Positions 10,900 through 22,031 of a stretch of 64,000 bases of DNA are shown here, in pieces (position 1 is the stretch's first letter; every line of letters starts with the position of its first letter). The stretch is from Opeltia flavorubescens (lineage: Eukaryota; Ascomycota; Lecanoromycetes; Teloschistales; Teloschistaceae): positions 1,364,001 through 1,428,000 of the forward strand of contig KE546965.1 in assembly GCA_000442125.1 (NCBI GenBank). The letters are read 5' to 3'. A program made the translations under genes and the position numbers. The notes beneath the pieces were generated by a model. That model was not told the DNA's origin and searched no databases. It was given only the letters and a program-made list of their open reading frames with translations.

Positions 10900-13800
10900 A
10901 CTGAAGAGGAGACTTGATCAAAACATGAACATAGACAAGAAGACGTAGAAAGTTGTTCGACTACAACGTAGAATACTTGCAACGAAGGAAGCGGAACATT
11001 AGGAAACGAAGGCGGCTTTTAAGACAGATTGAAGATCAACGCAGATCGTATCAACGTCCATAGCTCGAAATGTTGATACACAAGGCTTGAACTGTCTAGG
11101 ACAGAAGAGGCATGGCTAAGGAACGATATAGGCGCAGGCAACTTTACGGTTCATTACCCTTCTGGATCTTGCGGGGTACCGATACTCTCGGGTTTTGTCA
11201 GAAGAGTGTGTGGCGCTACAAAGCTCCTGGGGTGGAGAAACGGCGGATGCTAGGGTTGTTTCTGGGCCTGTGAGGGAGGCAGCGTTTCCCGGGGACGTCA
11301 TGTCGTGTTGACTTGCGATATCCATCCATCGGGAATGGGAAGGGGATGGCTGCTTCAAAGCTTCCAGGGAAGCTAGGTTTGGAAACCAGGGATGCTGGAT
11401 GAGATCGTCGAGCATTAAGGCTAGTAGTGGCCTTCCCTGCATGCAGCCAGCGGGCGAATGAGCCAGTGGCACACCCACACCAGGATACCGATCGGCAGCT
11501 TCGGTTAGGTTCTGAGCTGGGGGGAAGATCGAACGAAGCCAGAAGGAGACAGGGCCGGTTGCCCGTGAGTGGCCAATGGAGCTGCCCATCCTTCCCTGGT
11601 CCTAAGATGGGAGATTGGGCCACGATTGATCGTCGCCGACTCCAGTCCTTCTAGAAGGTAATTGCAGGCATTATGGAAGGTGCGAAGAACAGTCGGTGTG
11701 ACAGCCATGTGCGTGCATCACGACCGTCACGCCATCATGACGCTGGTCTTACTCGAGTCATGCCTGGATGCCACGGTCGATGAATCGTTCCCAGGCAGCT
11801 GGTTGCTACCGTAGGTGTGTGCTGGATTCAGTAATCGTGGAGCTGGCCGTGGTCATGGTTGTCGATGCGCTCGAAATAGACGAAACGTCTGCATTGCATT
11901 GCGGTGAGAAGGGTTTCATAAGATGCCGTGCATTAGCAGAAGCATGCCCTTGGTCTTTTCGAAGGCTTCCAGAAGACTGCTTGCCGGCTGCCTCGTCCTT
12001 GGTTCAGCCACTACGAGAGGAGGGCGACGAGACGCCCCACCGTCCCTCGAGTCCCGAGTCCTGCACCGTGAGAAGGCATCCTGAAACAAAAAAGCCGCAA
12101 CCTAAACGTCGAGAGCAGCGGTCATGCGCCGAGTGCTTCGATCACAAAGGGCTGGTGGAGGTCCACTTGGTTCGCCCTCGCTCGAAGCTTGGCCTTACCT
12201 GGACGTTCTCCTATTGGGGGGCCCGTTGTTTCGTCGCCTGTAGGATCCTGACACTCGCAGCACGATCAACGGCCTTCTAAGCTCGATCCGGACATGCCTG
12301 ACGAGCTCGCTGTCATTGCCGCTCGAACGGCAGCCGTAGAAGACACCAAGAACCTTCTACCGTGCCGCACTATGATCAATCACCTTCCCCCTTTTGGTCC
12401 CGCCCATTAGAGATACCAGGCAGACTGTTGATGAGGATGCCATGTAGAAGCTCGGCATGGTAGTGACCAATGTAGTTAAGTACTCTTCGATTTGACATTA
12501 CAGGTTTCACTGCATCGAAATAAAAACTCGCTAAAATTCATATATCTATTTCATTGGCCGAATACCTTCTCCAAAAGACCTTTCAATCATAACCAATCGA
12601 AACATATTTCATATTCTATAGAAACTGGAGACACCCCATAATACCATTCCATGTTATGGCATACCTTCATCCCGTTGATATCGGCTCGATATCTCAAAGT
12701 ATTCGTTGCGGTCAGTTGTGAAATCGTTCAACTTTGTTTTCTAGACATGGGGGATAAGGCGCCCTGGCCACAGTCGAGATCAAACAAGCAAAAGTCTCTG
12801 TCATCTCGCAGAATCTGTAGACCACAATTCTGTCCTCACCATTGGCCCAAACGCTCCGAAATTTCTTGATTCCCCTTCTCGCCAGCATTTTATTAGCCTG
12901 TTGTATTTTTAACCTTCATGAACATTTTTCCATCTCCAAGCTTGTATTTCTTCAAAGTCAACTCTGTCTCTAGATCAGTAGAAGCGACAAACATATTGCC
13001 AATCAATTCCACGATGCTAAGACCCTCGAGTCAAAACCCTTATGATCCGGGAGCTTGTGTGCCTTTGGCGGACCGATAAGTGAAGTCCGTTTCAAACGTC
13101 AGCAAACATGCCGCCACCGACTAGAATTGATGTCTATCCGCGATATCATAGACGAGGGGAAGAGTATGAAACGTGGGGTACAGCAAAGAAGAACTCGTTT
13201 CCCCTGGATGTTTCTTCCTCGCCAACCGCATGGCAGCAAGGTATATAAGCCAAGCGATAATGAATTTGCTAGGCAGTAGCCATTTTGAAAGACCTCCTAG
13301 AAGTACTTTCATGCATGAATAAGCTGCCTTGTTCAAGGCACGTTTGGTGGCAATTTGTTTCATCTGCGCATGCACTCATGCCTGCCCTAAATATGTTTCT
13401 ATTCTGGATGCGACAGGAATGGCATTTCACCCGTGACTTTTATCACGTTCTTCTTTTGTTGTGCATCCAGAGCCGATGCTTAGCAAGATCAAGCTCCGCG
13501 CCAATTGCGGAGCCTCAAGGTTGGTTGAGATGAATGTAGGCAGGTACCTTAGTCATGTTACCTTAACAAACTTGTGTCGGATGTATTATCGGACGTGTAG
13601 GTTTTTTTGAACTTAATGCGTTTCCTCGATAGCATAGATTGTATCTCGGACTTCGATCAAGTCCAGGGCCCCATAAGCGTCACGCTAGGTTCACTTTTTC
13701 GATTCAATGGTCTCAAAGCAAGGCCAAGTATCTTCTATACTCAACTTAGAGGAAGTCCTGCTTCTTCGAACAAAGCGAGCAGCTCATGCATGCGTACCAA

Positions 13801-15322
13801 TCGTCAAAGGCCTTGGATCTAGATTATCTCGAGGAAACACTACGTACTTGACTGGTTGTTGCCGACAGCTCATCAGTACTGCCCTGCTGATAACGTGCTT
13901 GGGCCAAGGGGCTAGGAGAATAGCAGATCGACGATTGAAGCGAGAAATAATACTCCTAGTTGGCCACGTCCTCGACCCTCATGGCGATGTTTTTCTCCTC
14001 TGCGCTTCTTCGTCGTCCCGCCGTCGCTCCGACTGCGGCACGAGGGTGAGCAGGATGGTCGACGGATAAGAGAATATCGCCGGTACCAAACCAATTAACG
14101 TCCACACATCCCAGCAGCAAGGATGTCTCCCCACAATCCGGAGATATCATTATACGCAGCTGATCCTTGCAGTCAGCATGCAAGCGGTGGAGACGTGCTT
14201 CATTCCCTAACCACTGCTCTGCCTTGGCTTTAGGAGGTCAAAGCACTGTGGCAATAGTTCGTAGTCCCAGCTTATTCAGACTGAGATCACCTGTTCTTGA
14301 AACGAGTCTACGGGCAGCTCAGCTGCGACATTTTTGCCAGTGGTTAGTAGCGTAAAGATCAAGACTGCGGCAACGGCTATTGATGACTTGACAGATTAGT
14401 AATCGAGATATCCTCGGTAGATATGCCTCGTTTGATTTTGACCGCGGGAAAAAGCTAGATGGCACGGGTTGATCGTGCTATGAGATGCCAACGATTCCAG
14501 AACATCGAAGTAGATTAGGATGAGTCACATTGAGCTGGAAGGATGAAATGCTAATAACTTTGGATCATATAAAATCTTTTCCTAAGACGAGAGATCTTCC
14601 ACTTGGAAGTGGTAGTGTTTTGCAACCTTGTTATATGATATCATGTGCCATAATGATAAGACTGCCATTTTATTGGTTTTTGACGTAACCGTAGTTCCGC
14701 TTTGTTCTTCCTGTTGCAAAACGGCATTGCACTGAGAAGAATACCCAGACACATCAGACAGCGTAGAAGCTCGTAGGGATATCAATCAAAGTACGTCTTT
14801 TCACGAGTCATGGTAGAACAGAACTTTAAACAATAGAAGAAAGAGTAAGAGGTTACGGATGTATAAAAGACCGCTCTTCGCAAGAGCAGTTTACGATACG
14901 TGTAGGCCTAATCGGGCCAGATAATTGAAGAAGAGACGACCAACTCATTTGAATGATCAAGTCAAGTCGAGTCATCTTTGGTGAAAGTAGTCTGTAGTAT
15001 TTCATGGTCTCAGCGTGTGCTTGAGTCAGACCCAGTATTAAAACGTCTCATCTTCTACATGCGAGGCAATGCATGAATGAATGAAACAACTTGTAGATCG
15101 CGGTGATCTGACAGATGTAATGTTCATGTGTCAAAGAAAGTGAAAGTACTCCGTTATTGCTGGTGCCATTTGGAAGCACGCCTCAGGGGTGATGAACTGG
15201 ATGTCTCCGCCGTTGCTAGTGGCAACAGCAGCTTGGTAAATACAATTGAACTTCAATACCTCACACACAATTATCCCAACGTCTCAGCCATCATACCACA
15301 TTCTCAAGTTGTATGGTTACTC
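10900..15322. other. Gene-poor intergenic stretch, 4.4 kb
   Basis: No convincing gene was found. The part at about 11.1-12.3 kb looks GC- and CpG-richer than the rest and has overlapping ORFs on both strands; the rest (12.4-15.1 kb) is AT-richer with only short ORFs. I saw no tRNA-like clover-leaf sequence, terminal repeat or transposase motif. The right end holds the promoter of the membrane-span protein. The size suggests long regulatory DNA, an unrecognised non-coding gene or decayed sequence. Confidence 0.5.
11116..11708 (-). other. Overlapping open frames, possible orphan gene
   Basis: An ATG at 11708 opens a frame MAVTPTVLRTFHNACNYLLE that ends at 11505. A second frame from 11589 runs 157 codons and includes LLALMLDDLIQHPWFPNLAS. 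A third frame is open over much of the same DNA. Three open frames in CpG-rich DNA are expected by chance, and I found no convincing splice pair to join the first two. No family is recognised. It is listed only because the first frame has a protein-like composition. Confidence 0.15.
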
Positions 15323-17005
15323 ATGTCGGACACATATCCGATGGAGCATACTTCAATAGAGGACTTTGAAAGATTTCATCCCAGACATTCCACTGCCCTC
15401 TCCAGAGAATCCAACTCTCCACCACCGTCAATCCGAGCCCAAGACACTCCGGTCCAAAGTATCGAGCATGAGTATGATGATACCGCGTCCATGTCAGGCT
15501 CTGCACGTCACTCTAGTGGGCCAGACGAAGTTATCTTCGAACCTTCTTCGGTCTCACGGCGCAGTTCGCCTCGCACATCCCACCACTCCGACGAGAACGA
15601 ATCGATTTCATCCTTCTTCCCCGGCTCAAGAGACCCCTCCTGCCCACCTGAGCTCCCTCCATCTTCTCCACATTCTCCGATTAAAGCCCGATCTCCCTTT
15701 CGCAACCCTTCGTCAGTGCGCGCCATGCAAATGGAGACAACACCACCCCCATACATTCCGTCCGCTTTTGAGCAGCGTGGCATGTCCCAGACTTCTTCAC
15801 GCCACGGCACTCCAAGGAGTCTAAGAAAAGGTCACAAGGAGTCGCGTATCAGCCCAAGCAAGATGTCGCCAGCAAAAAAATCGAGCTTAAAAAAGGAGTA
15901 TCCCCTTGTGCTTCTCCATGTTACTTTATTACCCATACCACATCTCTACTCTACCGAAGTGATGGAACAGGTGCTTCCAACCTATGTTCTGGAAAACTGG
16001 AAGATATTGCGCGAAAAGGCCACAGACACGGTAATTGAGCGGGGGGTCCTGATCCCACATCCGAAGGAAGATTACGATTTAATGGAAGAGCGACTACTTG
16101 AATCCTTGGATTTGAAAACACCACGGATACTCAAATGCGGACATTTCCATTTGGATCCAGAGGAAGAAGCCGACGTAGCATTATCCGACGATGGAACACG
16201 TGACAACGAAGAAGATGACACCGATATCTGTTTTGATTGCGGCAGGAGAGTGCGAGATGGACGGTACGGCAGTGGAACCGGAAGTCGGCGTTGGGACATC
16301 AAAGTCTATGCCGCAAATGGACTTATGAGAGCAGGCGCCTGGTCAGCGGCTTGGCGCGAAATGGAAAGAGTAGATGTAGAGATCACACCTTGGATGGATG
16401 ATGAACTGAAAAGGGAATTGGTTCTAAGGTCAGAAGACGAGCGTAACCACTCTGCGTTACTGCGAGAGGAGGTTGGGAGGCAACGAGGCCAGAGGCTGAA
16501 CATGGATGAAGAGAGGATGCGAGAGATCTACGGTAACGATATACCGGGACTTGAGGACGAACAAGAGGATATAACTTTTCCCGGACAGCCCACGCGAGGA
16601 GTACACCAACAGCGAAATGAAATACCGCTTCAGGATCTTCTCAAGAAATACCTTCTGGCGGCAGCTCGAGACTGGAAGAATATTGCCATCTTCTTCCTTA
16701 GTATCTTTGTTCTCTACTTCTCAATTGCTTCGATGCGTACTCCTACGGCTACTCCAGTTGCTCACCAACCATCCACTCTCTCGAGATCTCTGTCGATCCC
16801 AAGCTTGACCTCCATATCAAATACAAATAATGGTGTGCTCCCAATTTCCGAGCCTTCTACTACGACGCGGACGGAGGCACCCACGATATCAGCAGCACCA
16901 AAGAAAGCTACGGTAGAACACCTTTTTCCAGCCGAAGCACAGTCTTCTTCCGAAGACTCGACCGACTCAATTGAAGCTCGATTTGAGTTCATAGGGGAGT
17001 ATTGA
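15323..17005 (+). CDS. Conserved Pezizomycotina protein with one membrane span near the C-terminus (560 aa)
   Basis: The gene is a single exon. The open frame extends upstream to 15128, but I place the start at 15323 (MSDTYPMEHTSIEDFERFHP) because the upstream 65 codons look non-coding. Residues 1-190 are Ser/Pro-rich. A basic stretch (SRISPSKMSPAKKSSLKKEY) leads into a conserved core: LLHVTLLPIPHLYSTEVMEQ at about 200-220, LKCGHFHLD at about 272, DICFDCGRR at about 300-308, and WDIKVYAANGLMRAGAWSAA at about 320-340. The CGH and CxxC groups could form a zinc site. A hydrophobic segment (IAIFFLSIFVLYFSIASM, about 453-471) is followed by a ~90-residue Ser/Thr-rich tail. Family members are often labelled 'pathway-specific nitrogen regulator', but I see no transcription-factor DNA-binding domain. 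It is more likely an ER or nuclear-membrane protein; function unknown. Confidence 0.85.
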   Translation: MSDTYPMEHTSIEDFERFHPRHSTALSRESNSPPPSIRAQDTPVQSIEHEYDDTASMSGSARHSSGPDEVIFEPSSVSRRSSPRTSHHSDENESISSFFPGSRDPSCPPELPPSSPHSPIKARSPFRNPSSVRAMQMETTPPPYIPSAFEQRGMSQTSSRHGTPRSLRKGHKESRISPSKMSPAKKSSLKKEYPLVLLHVTLLPIPHLYSTEVMEQVLPTYVLENWKILREKATDTVIERGVLIPHPKEDYDLMEERLLESLDLKTPRILKCGHFHLDPEEEADVALSDDGTRDNEEDDTDICFDCGRRVRDGRYGSGTGSRRWDIKVYAANGLMRAGAWSAAWREMERVDVEITPWMDDELKRELVLRSEDERNHSALLREEVGRQRGQRLNMDEERMREIYGNDIPGLEDEQEDITFPGQPTRGVHQQRNEIPLQDLLKKYLLAAARDWKNIAIFFLSIFVLYFSIASMRTPTATPVAHQPSTLSRSLSIPSLTSISNTNNGVLPISEPSTTTRTEAPTISAAPKKATVEHLFPAEAQSSSEDSTDSIEARFEFIGEY

Positions 17006-17604
17006 CCATCACGGGACATTGTCGAAGGTCAACATATCTCAGAGGAAATGTGATTTGCAAGAAGGAACACTGCAGCGTTTACGTTATTTGTTTCAAGCGA
17101 TGTTTCGTTTAGGTATTGGGTGATTAATTGAGGAATATCTCTAAGCGAAGTCGGTTTTGGCCAGCGGAAGATACCATTATTGTTGAGCGGATATTGGAGG
17201 TTTTCAGGCTAATGAGCGGCCTGGTTTTACATGAAAGTAAGATATTAGGTCAAAGGTCATTTTCTCATTATGTCGTTGCAATAGAAGCTCGATGAAGTTG
17301 GAATTCCCAAGGCCTCATTACGTCGAGTCTTAACCTTTGCTGTCTACGATTCTCGGTACCTTCAAAACAGTATTCATTGTGTATAATGACTTTCAGGTAA
17401 AGCACCCAGGCAGATTGCCATGGTTCCTTGAAGAATACTCTTATGATATCGGCGTTACGGCATGCAAATCGCTATTGAGGAATGAGGAAGATCGAAGCTA
17501 AAAGGAAGACAGAAAGGCTCTGGATACGATTTACCCTCGCAATGAATACTTGCGGTATTTTTCCATTGTAGAGTGTATAGCGACCTCCCATCCTGGACCC
17601 GTAC
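17006..17604. other. Convergent intergenic region
   Basis: This 0.6 kb separates two convergent genes, the membrane-span protein on plus and the alcohol dehydrogenase on minus. It contains only their 3' flanks. I see nothing else in it. Confidence 0.6.
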
Positions 17605-18858
17605 TTACTCGATCCCCCTCCTCTTCTTTTCCCTCCTGATCTCATCTTCATCCACTATGACCACCCCCTTCCCCGCCATCTTCCCGCTATGCGCCATGTC
17701 AATAAGATGCGGTATCTCCTCAAGACCAAAAAATGGGTTCGTCTTGACAGTGATGTTGTGCTCCGCTACAAAATCAAGCATGCGCTGTGCTTCGTTGCGA
17801 GAAGATATCAAGGAGCCGTGGACTCTGATGTCTCGGAATATAAGTTCAGCGAAAGGGATCGAAACTTCAGGTGGCTAAGAGGGAAACGAAGAAAGGAATC
17901 AGTCATTCCGTTTCAATAGATGAAAAAAGATCAAGAGAGAGTGAGGAACATGGGGCCAAATGAGAGCCATACTTGAGCAATCTGTATCATCGTCCCATGC
18001 ATTTTTGTAATCGCGCATCCCAATGCTGCCGCATTGGCAGTGTCACTGATCGTTATTGCAGAATCAACTCCGGAACCATTCGTTACCTTCTTCACTTCCT
18101 CTACCACCCTTTCCATTCCCAGCCTCGCATCGACCACGACATGCGCACCCGAGCTCTTCGCCAAGTCCAACCCCTCATCCCTTGCATCGATGCCCACGAC
18201 CTGCAGTCCCATCGCCCTCGCAAACTGACAACCCAGATGGCCAAGCCCACCTCCTGCTCCTACCAAGCCAACTGTCTCTCCAGCCTTCAAGCCCGCCCTG
18301 ACGAGTCCCCCCCAAATCGTAATCCCCGCACAAGCCATCGGCGCCGCTGTCTCGTACGACACTTCATCCGGGATCCTTGACCCTTCCCTCGCATCCACAA
18401 CCATGTACTCCGCAAATGCTCCGTCGGTCGTGACGCCCACATGTCCCTTCAAGTTCGGGCAATAATGCTTCAACTCGTCCGGACCAAGACAATCGGGGCA
18501 GTGTCCACAACGATGCATTGGTAAGCCAGCCATAAACCTGTCGCCCCTTTTGAACTCTTTGACCGACGAGCCAATAGCAACGACTTCGCCGCAGCCCTCG
18601 TGAGACGCAATACAAGGCAATTTGGTTCCCATGATGCCCGCGCTGACCATGCCGTCAGTGTGGCAAAGGGAGGCGACCTTGACTTTGAGGAGGAGGTCGT
18701 GCTCGGATAGAGAGATAGGCGTAGGAACGGTGTGGATCTTATAGGGCTTATTGAACTGTGTCGTGATCAGCGGGAATGAGGAGAAACCCTCGATGTTTCA
18801 GGAATACCTCGATCACCTGAGCAGCGAGCATTTTCTCAGGGATACCCTCGACAGCCAT
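17605..18858 (-). CDS. Zinc-dependent alcohol dehydrogenase (367 aa)
   Basis: Exons are 18858..18808, 18755..17973 and 17874..17605, with introns of 52 and 98 nt; all junctions are phase 0. The product is a medium-chain (MDR) zinc alcohol dehydrogenase, which interconverts alcohols and aldehydes or ketones with NAD(P). Visible residues are the catalytic zinc ligands in CHTD (Cys48) and SHEG (His69, Glu70), the structural-zinc lobe (Cys100, Cys103, Cys106, Cys116), and the Rossmann motif GAGGGLGHLGCQFA with an acidic GIDARDE loop that favours NAD. It ends KGVVIVDED. Length fits the family (340-380 aa). It is most like the fungal Adh1-type/propanol-preferring branch; substrate cannot be read from sequence. 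It shares a 276-bp upstream region with the divergent SDR gene, which may mean joint control. Confidence 0.93.
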
Positions 18859-19134
18859 AACGACGAATGGGTTTCAAAAGAAAAAACAAGACAGAATCGT
18901 GTAATAATGGGAATGTGGGAAGGAGCATCAATATGGAGATACGGGGATTCGGGACGTATATCCGCTGGAGTGCATATGATGTCATTCAAGGACAGGAATA
19001 CACAGTACAAGACGACATCTCGAGATTGTGCTTCGTCATCACAAAGGTGTACAAGTCCAGACAGAGTTGCAGTAGCGCTGTTGAAATCGGCTTACCTATG
19101 GGAAAAGAAATAGAAAAGGTAATTTCAATTGACC
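18859..19134. promoter_or_regulatory. Shared divergent promoter of ADH and SDR genes
   Basis: 276 bp separate the two start codons (18858 minus, 19135 plus). Both genes encode predicted NAD(P)-dependent oxidoreductases, so a bidirectional promoter is plausible. No single motif stands out on reading. Confidence 0.5.
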
Positions 19135-19984
19135 ATGAGTTCGAAGAGAGTGCTGCTTCTCGGAGGCCACGGCAAGCTTTCTCTACTTCTCACACCACTT
19201 TTGGTATCAAGGTCATGGCACGTGACGAGTGTTATACGCGATGCGTCACAGAAAGAAGATATTCTAAGTACTGTAAAAGATCATCCTGAAATGGTGGATG
19301 TGCTCGTGAGCAGCTTGGAAGACGTAAAGAGCAAGGAGGATGCAATGAAGATAATTGACCAGGCGGAGCCGGACTACATAATCTGGTCAGCAGGTACGCT
19401 TCACCGATTTCGACGTTCAGAGTGCGATTTCGTTGATCAGCGGGACAGGTAGCGGTGGCAAAGGAGGTCCAACGCGTACACAAGCCATTGACCGCGACAG
19501 CTGCATCCATTTCATTCGCGGCGTGAAAAGGCCAGTCACCAAGTTCCTCTTGATATCTTACCTTGGAAGTCGTCGTAACAAAGCTCCGTGGTGGACTGAC
19601 CAAGAATGGGCCGAGTCTCAGGAGGTAAACAACGGAGTCTTGAAGCAATACTATCCAGCAAAGTTAGCTGCAGATGAAAGCCTGACTGCAGCAGTAAGCT
19701 GGGCACAGGGTGCCTGGACAGGCATCATACTGCGTCCCGGACGTTTGACAGATGAGGAAGCAAAAGGGAAGGTGAGCCTAGGTCGGACGAGGGCCCGAGG
19801 AAGTGTCAGTCGAGATGACGTTGCAGTCGTTGCTGCACAGCTTCTCGATTCGGAGTACAGCGGCTGGATCGATCTGCTAGAAGGCGATGAACCGATTGCA
19901 GATGCTGTGAAGAGGGTCTGCGAAGACAAAGTAGACTGTGTAGCAGGGGAAGACCTTTACAGTATGGTCAAGGACGGTCCTTGA
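19135..19984 (+). CDS. Atypical short-chain dehydrogenase / NAD(P)-binding protein (264 aa)
   Basis: Exons are 19135..19393 and 19449..19984; the 55-nt intron splits GCA G|GT and joins WSAG to SGGKGG. I start at the ATG at 19135 (MSSKRVLLLGGHGKLSLLL), not at the upstream TTG. The N-terminus has the beta-alpha-beta fold and a GxxGxxS-like loop (GGHGKLS) of NAD(P)H-binding atypical SDRs, then SVIRD and DYIIWSAG. The second half has FLLISYLGSRRNKAPWW, a YYPAKLAADE helix with a YxxxK-like spacing, and IILRPGRLTDEEAKGK, as in the NAD(P)-binding (PF13460) family that includes yeast YMR090W. The likely role is redox or stress reduction of a small molecule; substrate unknown. Confidence 0.88.
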
Positions 19985-20384
19985 AATTGGAAATCATTAA
20001 CATGAGCTAAGATTGCTCTGAATCCTACACCATGTGCAATGTGCATAATTTGAAAGTATCGACGCGACAGCATTCCCTGACCCGCAGGCTCTGTAAAAAC
20101 CCGTCCTTGCCAATATTTGGTTGAAGCACAGATCAGATATTTGGTTGGTAATATGCAAAGGGTTGACCGTTGAACTGTGTGGGCAAAAGGAGCTGTCTCG
20201 GAAACGTTAGGAGCACATTTTCCGAAAATAACCGACGGCGCAGAAAAAGATTTAGCGCTCAAAAGAAACGACACTCTCTTCCATTTCAGAACTGGTAATA
20301 TTAATTGCAATCAGGCATTCAGGCCTTTCCTTTTCTTCGCCTCTCAACCATCTCAACTTCGACTTCTCCTTCACCTCTATCATC
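19985..20384. other. Intergenic, promoter of the phosphate carrier
   Basis: 400 bp between the SDR stop and the carrier start. The last 60 bp are pyrimidine-rich (many CTTC and CTC runs ending in catcATG), typical of highly expressed fungal genes. Nothing else is seen. Confidence 0.5.
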
Positions 20385-21587
20385 ATGTCAACCGCGCCTC
20401 CCCCAACCTCGACCGGTTCGTCGACGCTTGACAAAGCCAAACAGGTTGCGTCCGCAAACACTCCAGAAAAGCTCAGCGGTTTCGCCCTTTACTCTCGATT
20501 CGCATTGGCCGGCGCCGTCTGCTGTTCAGTCACCCACGGCGGTTTAACACCAGTCGACGTGTAAGCTTCCTCTTATGGAGTACTAGCTACCCCTTATCCC
20601 CGCCGCATACTCATCTGTCGTTTCTTTCCCAGAGTGAAAACACGGATACAGCTCGACCCTATTACTTACAACAATGGCATGATTGGCGGTTTCCGAAAAG
20701 TCGTTGCCAATGAAGGCGCCAGCGCTTTACTCACCGGTTTTGGTCCCACAGCAGCCGGCTACTTCCTACAAGGCGCCTTCAAATTTGGAGGGTACGAGCT
20801 TTTCAAACAGCAGTGTATCAACTATTTCGGCTACGAGACGGCCTCAAACAACCGAACAGCAGTCTACCTCGCGTCTGCAGCCCTGGCTGAATTCTTCGCC
20901 GACATTGCACTTTGCCCATTAGAGGCCACTCGAATCCGACTGGTCTCGGAGCCCACGTTCGCCAGCGGCTTGCTATCGGGCTTTGGAAAGATTGCAAGGA
21001 CCGAAGGCGTCGGAGCTTTCTATTCCGGTTTCGGCCCAATTCTGTTTAAGCAGTGAGACTCCCTTTTCTCCCCGCTTCCTGTATGTCCTTCACTTCCGCT
21101 GCATCACGCTGACTTGTCTAACTGTACAGAGTCCCTTATACCATGGCCAAATTCGTCGTCTATGAAAAAGTCGCCGAAGCCGTCTACAAGCGCGTCGACA
21201 AGAGCAAAACCTCTGATAGCATGCAAACCGTAATCAATCTCGGCTCTGGTCTCATTGCCGGCTTCGCCGCCGCAATCGTTTCTCAACCGGCAGACACGAT
21301 GCTCAGCAAAATCAACAAGACTAAGGGGTTACCTGGAGAAGGGACCACTAGCAGATTGATCAAAATTGCAAAGGAATTGGGGTTAAGGGGTAGTTATGCA
21401 GGTATTGGAGCGAGATTGTTCATGGTGGGAACTCTAACTGCGGTATGCAATCCCTTCCCTTGAAGAAGTTCTCGTTGAATAGGAATGGTTTGTGCTAACG
21501 TTGGTTCCTCAGGGCCAATTCGCAATATACGGGGATATCAAGAAAGCATTGGGTGCCACTGGCGGTGTTGAGATCGCAAAGACATAA
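20385..21587 (+). CDS. MIR1: Mitochondrial phosphate carrier (327 aa)
   Basis: Exons are 20385..20560, 20633..21052, 21130..21442 and 21513..21587; introns are 72, 77 and 70 nt. The protein is a three-repeat mitochondrial carrier of the phosphate branch. Each repeat shows its signature: [25 protein letters not shown] and [11 protein letters not shown]. It would sit in the inner mitochondrial membrane and import inorganic phosphate for ATP synthesis. The N-terminal ~40 residues before the first helix ([19 protein letters not shown]) are Ser/Thr/Pro-rich, as in family members. Length is normal. It could be the main carrier (Mir1) or its paralogue (Pic2); I cannot separate them without alignment, so the symbol is tentative. 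Confidence 0.93.
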
Positions 21588-22031
21588 ATGACGCGAGACC
21601 GAGAGGGCGACTGCAGACAATCTGTACCTCAAGAGGGCGAGGGGCGGTGGGAGACTTTACATGCATGGGCTTTTGCGATAAGGGTTCAGCGCTGTCACAG
21701 CTGGGATAGATGGTCCGTCTTGCGCATTGGATGATCACTTTGGAGGTGTACAACAGCCTAATGCTACGGATAGAATTGGCGTTATTCCGTAGTGGTCCCA
21801 AATACGCGTTTTCCTGTACAAAGTACACGATATGCCCGTGGGAAAATGCCCTCCGTTTATCCTCATTTTATCCTGCTGTCATCCTGCTGTCAAGCTTCCC
21901 ATGCCCATCTATGACCGTTTGGGCTGAAATCACAACTTTAGCTTCAGGCGGATATCCCACGAAAGAAATTTATATTATGTATATCTCCGTCACCGCTTTC
22001 CATGACGGCACCCTTAGACGATACAATTACA
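21588..22031. other. Convergent intergenic region
   Basis: 444 bp between the stops of the phosphate carrier (plus) and ATG27 (minus). Only 3' flanking sequence is expected; nothing else is seen. Confidence 0.6.

Noticed and set aside
11768-12280. 170-codon ORF on plus in the CpG-rich patch
   Set aside because: Composition is irregular, no domain is seen and the opposite strand is equally open; most likely chance.
19129-19134. Earlier TTG start for the SDR gene
   Set aside because: Eukaryotic genes rarely use TTG; the ATG at 19135 gives the expected Rossmann N-terminus.
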